This document shows positions 53,168 to 64,000 of a stretch of DNA of 64,000 bases, in pieces; the first letter of the stretch is position 1; every line of letters starts with the position of its first letter. The stretch is from Galerina marginata (lineage: Eukaryota; Basidiomycota; Agaricomycetes; Agaricales; Galerinaceae), in contig JAECYW010000012.1 in NCBI GenBank assembly GCA_023014335.1, positions 1,922,001 to 1,986,000 on the forward strand, read 5' to 3'. Made by a program: the position numbers and the translations under genes. The notes below the pieces were generated by a model. That model was not told the DNA's origin. It worked only from the letters and a program-made list of their open reading frames with translations, and ran no database searches.

Positions 53168-53437
53168 ATGTCCTCCACCCACACCATGGATAGCAATCCC
53201 AAAGTCAACTGCCTCGAACAGGAAATGGCCCTTGCAGAGGAACATGCCCAAGCGGAGCAGGCAAAGCATGCGGAATTGTAGCTGCAAATTGAGGAGCAGA
53301 AGAGGAAGGCAGCGGAGGAGAAGGCTCGGAAGGAGGAAGAGGAGCAGAAGAGAGCCGAGGAGGAGGAACGATTGCGGTTGGAGGCAGAATGGGCTCGGTT
53401 GGAAGAGGGAGAATGTTGGAAGGCTGCAGAACAGGGG
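53168..53437 (+). pseudogene. Glu/Lys-rich coiled-coil ORF, truncated
   Basis: From ATG 53168 it reads NCLEQEMALAEEHAQAEQAK, one TAG, then a long E/K/R heptad-like stretch (KARKEEEEQKRAEEEERLRL) up to about 53437. There the sequence switches to the end of the inverted Gypsy-2. This looks like the N-terminus of a retrotransposon-type coiled-coil protein whose remainder was lost at the junction. The stop is one transition from CAG. Confidence 0.4.
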
Positions 53438-53439
53438 TT

Positions 53440-54206
53440 TTGTTGACTCTGAAGTGACCAGAAAGCGGGTGGTTGTGTTTGTACTGAAGGACTCGGAGTC
53501 AAAGGTCACCTGAGTCCGGAATGTAAATGCGACCATCCAGTCTAAGGAAGCCTTGCTTGTCGACTGTCCAGCATGGAAGGGAAGGGGTAGGAAGGTGCTT
53601 TGCAGCAACGGGGTCGGAAGGAAGTGCAGAAAGAATGTCAGTGTGTAATTGGTCAAAGTCCATGGAGGCAGATGCACGGAGAGCCGGGGCAATTAAAGAA
53701 GTGGCGCGGGGCGATGCTGAAAGCTGTTCTTGGGTGAATATTGGACGGAAGTTCATTGGATTCTCGGAGTCAGTACCTCCCTCTTTAGGGGTACCACAAC
53801 GAGTAAGAGAGTCGGGTTTGGTACCGAGCTTTCTGGGACGGAAGCAGATGATGAGGTTGAATTGGGAAAGGAATTCGGACCATCGAGCCTGACGTCGGGT
53901 GAGTAACTTGGTAGTTGCCAAATATTCCAAGTTCTTGTGATTGGTAACAACGTCGATTGGTGTACCTGAACCTTCAAGGTAGTGTCGCCAGACGCCGAAA
54001 GCCTCGTAGATTGCAAGGAGTTCTTTGTCATGAACATCGTAATTGAGTTCCGCGCCTTGGAACGAGCGGGAGTGGAAGGCGACCGGGTGAATCGTTTTGT
54101 CTGCATAGTTGGAAGCGTCAGTCTCCACGATAATTGGTCTGTCCGGAATCCAGTGCGTAAGTACCGCAGCAGCCGTGAAGGACTTCTTGAGGGAATTGAA
54201 AGCAGA
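53440..54206 (-). pseudogene. Gypsy-2 RNase H and integrase N-terminus
   Basis: Starts SAFNSLKKSFTAAAVLTHW, then IIVETDASNYADKTIHPVAF, the RNase H opening with a short internal deletion after ASNYA. It continues HSRSFQGAELNYDVHDKELL and AIYEAFGVWRHYLEGS, then the linker to LDGRIYIPDSGDL. After TGA, LRVLQYKHNHPLSGHFRVNK is the HH part of the integrase zinc finger. The reading ends at 53440. Confidence 0.85.
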
Positions 54207-55007
54207 TCAACATTCCGGGGAGAATATGAAAGGAACGTGTTGCCAAGTGAGTCTAGTTAAAAGAATGACAATGTCAGAATAGTTATGAATGAAATGACGG
54301 TAGAAATTTGCGAAGCCTAGGAGAGATTGAACGTCCTTAACTTTCCGTGGCTCCAGCCAGTCCAAAATAGTCTTGACTTTATTGCCGGACATGGTAAGGC
54401 CTTTGGGTGACATTTTGTAGCCAAGGTATTTGACTTGCTGCATATGGAACTTGCATTTGTCGAGGCATCCATAAAGACCAAACTTCCGAAGCCGGCGGAG
54501 TACTTCTCGTACGTGTTTTTTGTGTTTGGAGAGGGAGTTGGAATAAATGAGGATGTTGTCTAGGTAAATGATTAAATAATTGTCCAGTAAGTCAGCAAAG
54601 ACATCGTTCATGAAATGTTGGAATGTCGCGGGTGCATTGGACAATCCGAACGGAACGACAAGCCATTCAAAGGAACCATAACAGGTGCAGAAGGTGGTTT
54701 TCCATTTGTCACCAGGTGCTATCCGGACAAGATGATATGTGTGGCGGAGATCAATCTTGGTGTAATAACGCACCTTGGCCAGAGCGTCTAAGAGATCAGA
54801 AATGAGCGGAAGTGGATAGCGATCCTTCTTTGTGATTTTGTTGAGAGTGCAATAATCACAGCAAAGGCAAAGACTTCCATCCTTCTTTTTGACAAAAAGG
54901 ATAGGAGCTCCATGGGAGGATTTGGAGGGACAAATGTAGCTGAGATTGACATGTTCGGAAATGAACTCCCATAGGGAATGAAGTTTGGACGAGGATAGGG
55001 AGTACAT
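54207..55007 (-). pseudogene. Gypsy-2 reverse transcriptase
   Basis: Contains HGAPILFVKKKDGSLCLCCD, TLNKITKKDRYPLPLISDLL, FGLSNAPATFQHFMND and YLIIYLDNILIYS. The catalytic box reads YLDN rather than YxDD, so the second Asp is lost (one G to A transition), and KIDLRHTYHLVRI shows the first Asp region. VKYLGYKMSPKGLTMSGNKV follows normally. The frame ends with TGA at 54207. Inactive. Confidence 0.9.
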
Positions 55008-55598
55008 TCTTCTGAGCGGTGGTTTAGCACCTTCTTCTAGTTCTATCTTGAGGCTTTCTTCTTGTTGAAAACATCTTGATAGTCGTGATAGTCTTCTGGG
55101 AGAAGTGACAGGTCAGGTTTGTCGTCCCCATTGTTGTTGTTGTCTCCGACGGAAGCGGAACGAGCAGATGGAACGGTTGGATCGGACAGTGAAAGCTGGA
55201 AGGATTTGGCACCAGGCTTGGAACAAGCACAAACAAAAGCGGCAGCACCTATAATGGAAATGTTATGGCGGGGTTTTGGAGGGGGTTTGGAAAAAAAAGT
55301 GTCAGTATTGGAATTGGAATTGTGATGGAAAGTATCATCTGGGAAATCTTTGACAGTAGCTTTGAATTTGTTGGGTGGTTTCTGAACTGGTGGTGAAGGA
55401 GTAGAATTGGGAATGGAAATGGAAGGAAGAATTGTTGTTGAAGCAGAAGTTTTGGAAAGAAGAGAACCAGAGTCGGAAAACGGTACGGAGCTGGATGTTA
55501 CGGAATCAGATGTCAGTGCTGTAGCACATGCAGCCAGAAATCTGTGTCAATGGAAGAGAACGGAGCGGAAGTCGCCAGAAATGTAAGAGTTTGCCTTC

Positions 55599-55967
55599 TT
55601 ACCAGTTGATCAACGGATCATATTGGTGAAGCCAATTGTATTCAAGAACAAGAACACAGTCGGAATCCAGAGGGGTTACAAAAAATTTTGTGCTTAGAGT
55701 GTTGCCGGAAGGATAAGTAGTGGGTAGGTCAATGGCTTCCGAGAGCCAAGCGGTAACAGAGCCATCTAAGAGTTTTAACGGAACACAGGGAATGTCATAT
55801 GTAACCAATTTATGTTTACAAACAAAAAAGGCATTTATAAAGCAATGAGTTGACCCGGAATCTATCAGGGCCTTAAGAACAACCAGAAAAGCAAGCATAG
55901 GGACTGTAAGCAAGAGAAATAGAGCGTTAGAATAATACATGGCTGCGGCGTTGAGTCTGACCTCCAA
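55599..55967 (-). pseudogene. Gypsy-2 aspartic protease
   Basis: LKALIDSGSTHCFINAFFVC holds the D-S-G active site, followed by FFVTPLDSDCVLVLEYNWLH (usually LG-x-x-WL), the C-terminal half of the retropepsin. 55008-55598 between RT and protease is a polar linker with stops; no other domain is seen. Confidence 0.85.
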
Positions 55968-56029
55968 AGAGGCACTTCCCGGGAGAGCGCAGTGATCCGG
56001 AAGTGCAGAATGCGGAAAACTGCTTACTC

Positions 56030-56980
56030 TTTTTCCTCGTCCTTGTCGTCGTCTGGGGGTTCCGGGTCCAAGGTTTCTTTGGGAATGGTTTCGGAATTGT
56101 TGGCTGTAGAGGCCCTAGCCTTCAGAGCAGGTTTGGTTTTGCGGTGAGGGCAATCTGCAGCGGAATGACCTTTTTCTCCACAGATGATACAAAGGCCCTC
56201 CTTGTACAGACGGTCGCGTTCTTCTTTGGTGAGTTTCCCGTCAAGTCCAAGGATGTTCTTGAGGTTCTTGGTGGAAGTGGCAGGTTTTCCGGAATGAGAG
56301 TGTGAGTGAGTGAGAGTGTCCGGATCCGCCGGAACTGGATGCTTGACGGAAAGTGGTTAAAGTGGTTGATTTGGTGGTGGATGTGGAAGTTGAGCGCGGA
56401 AAAAATTTAGATGAGTCGGAGGATGAAGTGGAAGTGGATGGTTTCTTGTCCCAAGAAATTTCTTCCTGACGTTCCCAGTACCTGAGGTCAATGTCGTCGG
56501 CCATTGTCATATACCCTTCCAATGTGCTCGGATGACCTCGATGCGAAATTTTGTCATTGATCTGTTCCGGGAGTCCTTGGTAATAGCGGCGGGCTAACGT
56601 AATGTTGTTCCAGCCAGTCTCAATCCAATAGAGGTTGAAATCACGGTTGTAATAGGTGGTCCTTCCATTGGAAGGCATTCAGAGGGCTTCGAGTTTGTTG
56701 GTAGCATACCCAACTAGATCGCGAGGTCTGAAACATTGTTGGATGTCGGCCACAGAAAGTTGGTAATTATGACACCACGGAGGGGGCGGACCTTTGAGGA
56801 CGGATTGGTACCAGGTAAGGGCGTTGTCCCAGAGAAGACTGATCATCCAAATGACTTTGCTGGCGTTGGTCAGGAATTTGTCCTGATGGAGGCTGATGTA
56901 GAGTTGGCACTGAAAGATGAAGTTTTCCAATTTCCCGACTTGTCCGTTGAAAGTTTCCGGAGGGGGTGCCTCACCTCGTC
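56030..56980 (-). pseudogene. Gypsy-2 gag with zinc knuckle
   Basis: Reads PPPETFNGQVGKLENFIFQC, VIWMISLLWDNALTWYQSVL, then after TGA at 56679-56681 NRDFNLYWIETGWNNITLAR and YYQGLPEQINDKISHRGHPS, typical retrotransposon gag. A Ser/Thr-rich linker follows, then the knuckle CIICGEKGHSAADC (C-x2-C-x4-H-x4-C, about 56165-56205). The 5' end is lost near 56980. Confidence 0.85.
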
Positions 56981-57000
56981 ATCACGTACCTTAAGAACTG

Positions 57001-57566
57001 TTAGCCGGCTATACACCCCTGGTGTACCCTGACTAATTGGTCCTGTCGTCTCCTTTCTCACTCACTGTCAATAAATGTCGACTAATTGTCCCCTCCCTTT
57101 ACAAAGAACGCCTAAGTCCCTCTGATGTAGATAAGTGCCCTTATCTCTGAGATAACGTCGGGGACATCAGTCCCGTGCTTTTCCCGGGTAATGCCGCTCT
57201 CCCCTTCCGCCTCCATCAACCTTCGGTAAGTTCCTTCCCGACGCCTGTCAGGCACCTCCCTCCCGCCTCTGTTTGCTTTAGCCTTCCCCCCGCCATTGTT
57301 TGTTTACACTGGGGATCAGTCATAACATGACCGCTCCCATCAGGTTTCTTCCCACCCTTCTTTCCTCCCCCCGTCATGTTGCCTCTCCTCTCTCCGCTCT
57401 GTCCCTCCGTTCCTCCTCCTCCTCCCTCCCTTCCACATGCTGCGTTGGCCGGCTGACCATTCTCCGCGTGCTCAGAAGTTCAAGAACCATGGCGTCACAC
57501 ATGGTTCCTCGTGTATAAATTGTTAGGTATGTTTTTTCACTCTATCTTCCTTCCCCTACTTATGCT
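57001..57566. other. Upstream region of the KDZ gene
   Basis: A pyrimidine-rich stretch (57200-57500, many CCTCC and CTCCC words) precedes the ATG at 57567, common before basidiomycete genes. GACTAATTG occurs twice (57031, 57079). The left end of the KDZ transposon should lie here or within Gypsy-2 but was not identified. Confidence 0.35.
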
Positions 57567-60500
57567 ATGCCTCGAGGAGTCTCGCGCAAAGTTCATATTG
57601 CTGGCCCATACGGACGCCGACCGTCTCCACAAGCAGCGCAAGATGCCCTGTCACCGGAGCCTGCGGCCTCTCCGTCAACGTCTTCGTCCCCCCTTGTCGC
57701 AACGACCTCGTCTTCCTCAGTTGCAGCTTCCAGTGTATTGCTGTCGATAACTCAGGTAGCTGCTGCTAAGGAAGCTGCCAAATCAAAGTATATAGCTCAA
57801 CTACAAGGTATGCAACGTTCTTCACACTTGATCCTTGGCTATCTATTACGCTTACTTATAGGTCTTAGTCAAGAAAGCCGTGCCGCCTTGTCGGACATGC
57901 AAGGTGTGGCTCAGGATCAAGACTTCATACCGGATGACGCTCCAGGCGTTGATGGCAACACCGACCAGGACTGGGAGCCGGTGGGAGATTTTTTGGACAA
58001 CGATGAGGCGTTTTCGGATGCTATACGGGAAACGTTTGAACACAGGTATGTTGTTCGCCTTAGCATTCAATTCATCACCCCTGTTTCTGACTGCCATCAC
58101 TAGTCATGCGCAACCCAGGATTCATCGCGATACGAGGACTTGGCGACAGCGGCTAGAACGCCAACATTCGAACTGGAACGCCCTCTTACCCACCCTAACT
58201 CAAGCGTACCTGTCTTGGAAGTACCCTGAGCTGTCAGCTGAACCCACTGCGTCTTCGGTTCCCCCTACTTCTCACCCATTGTCAGTTGCCACACCGTCTC
58301 CGATTGACGTGGACCCTATTTCTTCCCCTTCTTCTGACGTCGGAACCGCGCCAACGCCGGCCTCGACTGATTCGTCACCCACCCCAACTCCGATTGATGT
58401 GGACACTATGTCGTACAATTTTTCTATTGAATGTGTAGACTTGTATTCCCTTGCGACGTCAATTCATGTTCCAAGAACAGGCAGCATGTCGGCGCCTGAA
58501 GCCATAATGATCATTGGATATCTTGCTGTTTCGCCGGTGGACCCTGAACTTGCCATATCTGTTAAGACCTTGGAACTTTTCCGGAGGCTCCGCTTGTGCA
58601 AGGCTTCCCTGAGTGTCGAAGCGTTTGCCAAGGTCCTTTGTGACCTGTATGCTGTAAGTTTGACAATCTTTTGTCATGCAAACCCTGAACACGAAGTAGT
58701 TTCCATATCATCGGCGCTATCAGAAGGCACTTTCCGATGCGTTTGACGTGTATCTTGCGATCCTTTGGAGAGTTGATGTGGAGGTGGATAAGATTTTAGG
58801 GCGCGAATCTCCTATGTGGAGGGTCCAAAACGCATGTCCAGCTTGCAGTTATGAGGTATAGTATTCTCAATAATAAAACATTGGTATTCTACTGAATGCT
58901 GTTAGTTGAACGACGAGCCCTTCTTGAAATATCGGCGTATGCTCGCAATGGATGGGAACAACTCCTTGAAACGAATTCGACAAGTCGGATCATATGCTAG
59001 CGCGGATCATCGGGTGTTTGAAAGCGATTACTTTGTGTCACCCGACTTTGTCAACCTATTTGCCGACGAGGTCAAACGCAAGGCACCACGCAAAGACCCT
59101 GACGCCGTCGATGCTGCGGAAGACACTGATCCCACGCTTGACAGCGACGGTGATCCAACAGATGGTGAACGAGCTGGCGTTACGGTTGCCTGTGCAGATA
59201 ATTGGAAGGCTTCACAAGCTGAAGAGCTGTGGCGTATGTGGAGCATCTACGAGGAGACTGGTGTTTTTGCTGCTGCGTGTCGGCATGGGTTGCTGCTGTG
59301 GATACTTGACATGATTCGGAGTGGCGAGCTGTCAGTGTTCCTGATTTCTGATGGATTTCGTATGACTGATGGCGACATTCTAGAGCCAAGTATCCCCTTG
59401 CCATCGTGAAACTTGCAATGTCACTTCTCGGTCCCCGGCTTCTTATCGGCTTTGACATTGGGTGCAGTTTCTCCGTGACGTTGGCTTCCAGCTCACTGGG
59501 CCAAGAATTCCAGACGTCATCGTTGAGATGTTGCGTTAATGCTTTCCATGGGTATAGTCACAATTACACCTGCCAAGCCCGGAACCACCCTAATAATCTC
59601 GAGGGTGGGGGCCTCGAGGATCACGAAGGAATGGAACGCATCTTCAGTGGATCAAACCAGTTAGCCCGGGTTATTCGGTATGCAACTGCTTATTGCCGTC
59701 GACTCTACATCGACCTTTATTTCCGTCAATGGGATCAGGATAAGTACGAAAATCTGGCGAACTGGCTCTTTAACAACTACGTGCAGGCTCTAAAAATTAT
59801 AGCTGAAGATTCTATTGCCCTTGAAGATGCTATGCAGTCCCTTGAAATCTCGGGTACTGATACACTGGACCTCTGGCAAAAGGAAGAGCTCGAATACCTT
59901 CAAACTCTCGGCACTGAAGATGACTATGACATAACGGCCGTTGCATATGTTGAAAGACTTCAGGAACTCGATGACATCAAGTAAGTCATGTGTACATCAG
60001 GTTTGCCAGATCTCAGATCAATTACAGCCGCCGGTATGATAACACGTCCGCAGCATTCCTTATCGCAACGCCTTCCGAATATGGAAGTCAAACCATCGAC
60101 AGTTCACCAGCCATCGAAACTTATTCCTCCGAACTCTCCAAAACCCGCTGCCTCGAGACTGAACGTCAATACGCCGATGAACGAAGGAAAGCTGTTCTCA
60201 AAGAAGTCGTCGAACTGGAGGTCAAACTGTCAATAGGCACCCGCTGGCAGCCATCTTCCCCCAAATATGTCCAGGCGGTTCAATATCTCGGGTGTCGCAA
60301 GTACGAACAAGCTTTGGATCATCTTCAAAAGCTTGTGGTACACCGACTTTTTGAGCTCCATAAGATGAATCAATCACAAAACGGTACGCTATGATCGTTA
60401 TTCTGTTTTTACTGGTTAATCTACATACATTCATAGGTTATCAAATGAGAACCCATATTGCCAAGGCTCTGCAGAGACGGAGCAGGGCTATTCAGCGTGC

Positions 60501-61221
60501 TGTCAAGACGTATAACGCTGCCGCGACGGCCCTCGATCCACCGAAATTGACGATTGATTGGAACACGGTCTCCCATTATAAGTTCCTTGAAGATTTTCCT
60601 CTGCTACGACACACTTCGCAGGATCTCACAGGTAAACGATGGGCGCAGCCAGCTGTACGGGAGACCATGAAGCAGTGGCGGCGAATTTGTCGTGCTCGTG
60701 AAGAAATTGTCTGCTGCAACATTGAAATTCGCCGGCTACACACGTTCATTATCGATGAGGGCAGTCGTTTTCATACCCTCCTGACCCAGTCTGCCAATCT
60801 TGGTCCGACTCACGGCGCTGTCAAGGATTTCGTTGCACGTCGGACGCGCGTTAACGTCCAGCTGCTCCAAAAGATCATGAAGATCTACGATCTCGATGGT
60901 TTCTCCGGTACACCTTCCGCCGGTGTCAAGAAGACAGTTGGTGTGTTCTTTTATTTCTTTATGGAAGTACTTTAGGTTTACTTCTGCCTTCTTATTCCCA
61001 AAGGCGATGAGATGCCCATCGATAACGAAACAGCTGACGCCAATGCGGTGATAAGCGAGCACGACAGAAATACCTCAAACTCCGAGTCCGTGGTCACAGC
61101 CAATCCTCATGTTTTACTTTCTTCCAGTTCACGAATTGACGTTGACGATGATAGCGACTCTGAAGATGAGGACCACAGAGAAGGGGTCGTTAATTTATTA
61201 GATTTTGTATCAGACTTGTAG
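57567..61221 (+). CDS. KDZ transposase, intact nine-exon gene, 1076 aa
   Basis: Exons 57567-57807, 57862-58045, 58104-58653, 58700-58855, 58906-59330, 59384-59980, 60028-60383, 60437-60940 and 61004-61221 join in one frame (1077 codons with stop). The N-terminus MPRGVSRKVHIAGPYGRRPS leads to a disordered Ser/Pro region. PYHRRYQKAL and NACPACSYE (about residue 370) form the CxC-type region before the catalytic domain. LLIGFDIGCSF (about 540), CVNAFHGYSHNYTCQARNHP (about 575) and GGGLEDHEGMERIFS (about 605) are the conserved KDZ core, with D and E as likely catalytic residues. The C-terminus is helical then acidic. KDZ transposases mobilise large fungal DNA transposons. No stop or frameshift was seen, unlike neighbouring elements. 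Confidence 0.85.
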
Positions 61222-61394
61222 TAGAAGAATGTAGTTTAATGAAACAATCTCATTTGTGCATTTGATGAAAGTGTGAATTTCGGCGAATGACAATGTGACG
61301 ATTGTGTGATGCATGCAATCAAGATCTTCTTTCTTCCTAACTTTCACATCCTCGGTGGTTCTCCTTCCCCATCCACTCTAAACTTGACTTCTTG

Positions 61395-62819
61395 ATGCAT
61401 CAGTCATCGGCACCCGGGTCTGTTGACCACTTCTACGCTGTTCTCGGGGGATCTAAACCTGGAGTGCAGAATATAAGGTAAGTCCGATGTATTTTTGCTG
61501 CGCTTTCGTTGAAACCCCCCATAACTCCCTCCTTCCTTCCCAGCCCGTTCGTTCTTAGTGGAAGGAATCAGCCTGTCTGGCCGATCGTCTACAAATGCTC
61601 CAATCGTGCAGAAGCCGACGCCATCTACGGTCTCCACGCCTTCATTATTAGGCACATTGGATTCGTCGACGATGCCGATGATCAAGCCCAACGGATCTGG
61701 AGCTGTGCTTTACTGCACGAACGCACTGCGGAGCACCCTTTCAGTGGACCGTATCATGCCATCGTCTACACTAACAATGGATCTAGTGTGATGGTTTATA
61801 AAAACTGGCAGTAAGTCATTCGTTATCAATCAATTATCAGTAACCCAATTCTAACTTCCTATCCTCAGCATTGACTGCGCCCCCCTCCTCAACGGTTCAA
61901 CCAAGGGCATTTGGAAGCGGCTTGAAGTTTTTATCGACTCTCTTATCTATATGATCCTTCGTGGTGATCGGGAGAAGCTTACAGGCTACAAGTTTACGCC
62001 AAGGATCGAGCAACCACAGTGGAAATTGAACAAGACTCGTAAGTTGTATCTTTCAACTTTGTCGCTCACCGCTGACCTTCTTACTTCAGCTCAGAAATCC
62101 TCTTACAAGCCTCCGTTGTTGTCTTCACCTCCCGTTACTCCATCGCGTGGTATACAGCAAGGTAAGCTAGTTAGTAAATGTTCTCGTTATCACTGTCTAA
62201 ATTTTTAATAGGCTCATCTTCGTCGTTTCCTTTTGCGCCCTCGTCGTCGAGTAAGAAGAATTATATATCTTGTACACCTGACGCCGACAACTCGGACGGT
62301 GTATCACCTTCACCGTCAACTCCCTCTCGCAACAAGCGTGCGTTGCTCATTAATTTTTATTTCCATGTTTTACCAACTCACTATTATGCAGATCCTTTTT
62401 CCAGAGACTATACCACTCCCCCGTTATTGCCAGGATCAAGTAAGAGGCAGGAAAAGTCTCGTGCGGTGAACACCGTCAATGGTTTGTCTATCTCTTATTC
62501 ATTTAACGAGTAACTAATCAATATTGTATTAGCTGATGTCACCAAGGTTTGGTCCCATGTTTGAACCTTGCGGGGCATCGTCAACAGCTATGCCGAACCT
62601 CAGCCCAGTGTTATCTTTGAGGATTCTCCCCCATCGTTTAACGCCATCGCTGACTCCTATTTCCAGTCGCACGGCTTCCAGTCTGGCACCCTTTTCACCA
62701 TTGAGCGCGTCCTTGCTGAAGCTGGAGATGATGCCGATTTTTTTGTTAGATATCTCACTGACCGAGGGACAGCCGAGACTGAAGCCCAGTGGATTTGGTA
62801 TATTTTAAATGAGTATTAG
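61395..62819 (+). pseudogene. Unknown KDZ-linked gene, one in-frame TGA
   Basis: Exons 61395-61477, 61544-61810, 61869-62038, 62090-62161 and from 62212 on join in frame. Near the N-terminus HFYAVLGGSKPGV resembles the start of the viroplasmin/RNase H1 N-terminal fold (YAV-G-x-x-PGV), followed by KCSNRAEADAIYGLHAF, GPYHAIVYTNNGSSVMVYKN and IWKRLEVFIDSLIYMILRGD. The middle is Ser/Pro-rich. The last exon reads TL, then RGIVNSYAEPQPS, FNAIADSYFQSHGF and ERVLAEAGDDADFFVRYLTD, a folded-looking C-terminus. TGA at 62562-62564 (HV*TLRG) is one transition from CGA. It starts 173 bases after the KDZ gene, same strand. Viroplasmin resemblance is weak. Confidence 0.5.
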
Positions 62820-62918
62820 TGTTTGCTGTTTGTTTTCTGCTGTATTTTTCCAATGCTTCATGTACAATATTTATTTACCACCTTTCAACAGTGGACACGT
62901 ATCCTTTCTTTCACTGCC

Positions 62919-64000
62919 ATGCCACCTGGCAAAAAGGCCGGCTACCTCCAACGACTTCTCAGTTCACAACGCAAGTACCAGACCAGCAAAGTACGCAAGG
63001 CACGGAACAAGAGCTTGCGAAAGAAGATTACCAGAACCCCCGCTGAGAAGGCTGCCCGAGCAACACAGCGTCGTGAGGCTCGCTCCACCTTTAGCAATGA
63101 CCTCCAGGAGGCTCGTAAGGTTATTGTGGCCGAAGCTGTTAAGCTTCATCAGAGACATGGAGGCCATAACCTCGACTATTACGTGGAACTCCTTTACCAG
63201 CTAGCCCGAAAGCCGACCACGCGAAAGGTGTCTGATTGGAATGCCTGGGTGCGTCTTGAGTCAAAGCGAATCAACGATGGTAAGTTTGTTCTTCTATTTT
63301 CTCCCTTCTTTCCTTCTTACCAGTATTAATAGGTTTGCCTGTTGGTGACCGTCTCAAGGCTCACAAAATCACGGCTATTGCAAAGCAAACATGGGGGAAA
63401 ATGTCATACAAAGAACAGAAGCAGGCTGTGGCTGTCGGCGTCGAAGAAATCAAAGAAGAACGTGAAGTGAAGAACCTCGCTAAACGCAATATCCCGCTCA
63501 GCTCATTTCACGATACACAAAAGACTTTGGCGAGCATTGAAGAGCAGGTAAGCGTTCGTTATTCTTTTACTTTTGACATTATAATTTACTTTTAATAAAT
63601 TTACAGGTATATGCTTTACATGCACGTACTTCAACTGAAGTCATCGTTATTGGCGTTCGCAGCCAGCAGGACCACTATAACGCACCTCACGTTATAATAT
63701 CCAGTCGTCGAGTGGCCGACTTCTTTGATCTTGCTGTTCGTGAAACCATTGCAGGGTTTGCTCTTCGTTTTGAGGCCTTCTGCATGGCGGGGGTACAAGG
63801 TACGTAGCTAGCAATATGCTCCAGCTTGTATCTCATTGTCACATAGGTGTTGTAAAAAATTACGTGGATGAAACTCTTGACAGGAAGAGTAAGCTAACTA
63901 CCCTCCTATTGGAAAAACTTCGTGAGTTGCATTTCTCGATGCTTCTGCATAGCCAGCCTACTAATGTGTTCTATAAGGATTGGCTGCTGGGGTACCTGTC
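62919..64000 (+). CDS. Unknown KDZ-linked gene, basic N-terminus, runs off right edge
   Basis: Exons 62919-63279, 63333-63547, 63607-63799, 63847 to about 63921, continuing past 64000. The start is very basic (MPPGKKAGYLQRLLSSQRKY, then KARNKSLRKKITRTPAEKAA), then WNAWVRLESKRIN, GLPVGDRLKAHKITAIAKQT and WGKMSYKEQKQAVAVGVEEI, a W-x-K-MS-x-x-E pattern that recalls HMG-box helices. Later exons read VIVIGVRSQQDHYNAPHVII and RFEAFCMAGVQ. HMG-like similarity would fit a DNA-binding role but is inference. It begins 99 bases after the previous gene. Confidence 0.5.

Larger units (their letters stand above)
53438..57000 (-). mobile_element. Second decayed Ty3/Gypsy element (Gypsy-2)
   Basis: Minus-strand order gag (56980 to about 56030), protease (about 55850), RT (55007-54207), RNase H (54206-53530) and the start of the integrase zinc finger (53500-53440). 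The rest of integrase and both LTRs are missing. TGA codons break gag at 56679-56681, the RT/RNase H boundary at 54207-54209 and the integrase start near 53510; each is one transition from CGA. Distinct lineage from Gypsy-1. Confidence 0.85.

Noticed and set aside
61404..61691. Minus-strand 95-codon ORF opposite the second KDZ-linked gene
   Set aside because: The plus strand has clean GT-AG introns and continuous frames here; the minus ORF has none.
1..64000. tRNA or rRNA genes
   Set aside because: No cloverleaf-like sequence with A and B boxes and no rRNA-like block was noticed on reading; a tRNAscan-type search would be needed to exclude small genes.

Overview
The window looks like nuclear DNA of a filamentous basidiomycete, most likely an Agaricomycete. 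The evidence is the many short GT-AG introns (about 46-65 bases), SRPK-like small kinases, KDZ-type transposases, fungal Ty3/Gypsy and Ty1/Copia elements, a pogo-type transposon and a tyrosine-recombinase element of a kind common in Agaricomycetes. All calls come from reading the sequence and translations; no database search was possible.

Layout. (1) 1-7.8 kb is mostly host genes: a kinase-like gene cut by the left edge (minus), an intact seven-exon SRPK-like kinase (1510-2846), a four-exon 221-aa unknown gene (3640-4437) and a Pro/Ser-rich unknown ORF (6748-7791). (2) 8.3-18.9 kb is a decayed minus-strand Ty3/Gypsy element with a 496-bp LTR at 18439-18934. Three DNA transposons are nested in it: a pogo element with TA duplications (13356-16341), a hAT-like MITE (12603-12959) and a TA-flanked MITE (8715-8979). 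(3) 19-34 kb is a repeat field: several MITE families with long inverted ends, LTR-like fragments, a 12-bp minisatellite in frame with a retrotransposon gag ORF, and a decayed host-like gene (28.6-30.5 kb). (4) 35-39 kb has two multi-exon unknown genes, one (37799-38903) with a tandemly duplicated exon-intron unit. (5) 39.6-44.6 kb is a complete, young Ty1/Copia element with two 290-bp LTRs and a GAAAT target duplication. It lies just beyond the 3' end of a gag-like plus tyrosine-recombinase element (44.6-47.0 kb). (6) 47.6-51.5 kb is a second, larger 12-bp minisatellite plus an inverted, internally deleted copy of the repeat block seen at 23.6-26.9 kb, then a degenerate tandem repeat and another MITE. 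(7) 51.6-57 kb carries a KDZ fragment and a second decayed Gypsy element. (8) 57.5-64 kb is a compact run of three same-strand intron-rich genes: an apparently intact nine-exon, 1076-aa KDZ transposase, an unknown gene with one in-frame TGA, and an unknown gene running off the right edge.

Theme: retroelements and DNA transposons are layered on each other, and many coding parts are broken by in-frame TGA where CGA would fit the surrounding reading. This is the mark expected from deamination of methylated CpG, or a RIP-like process. The KDZ transposase is the notable exception.
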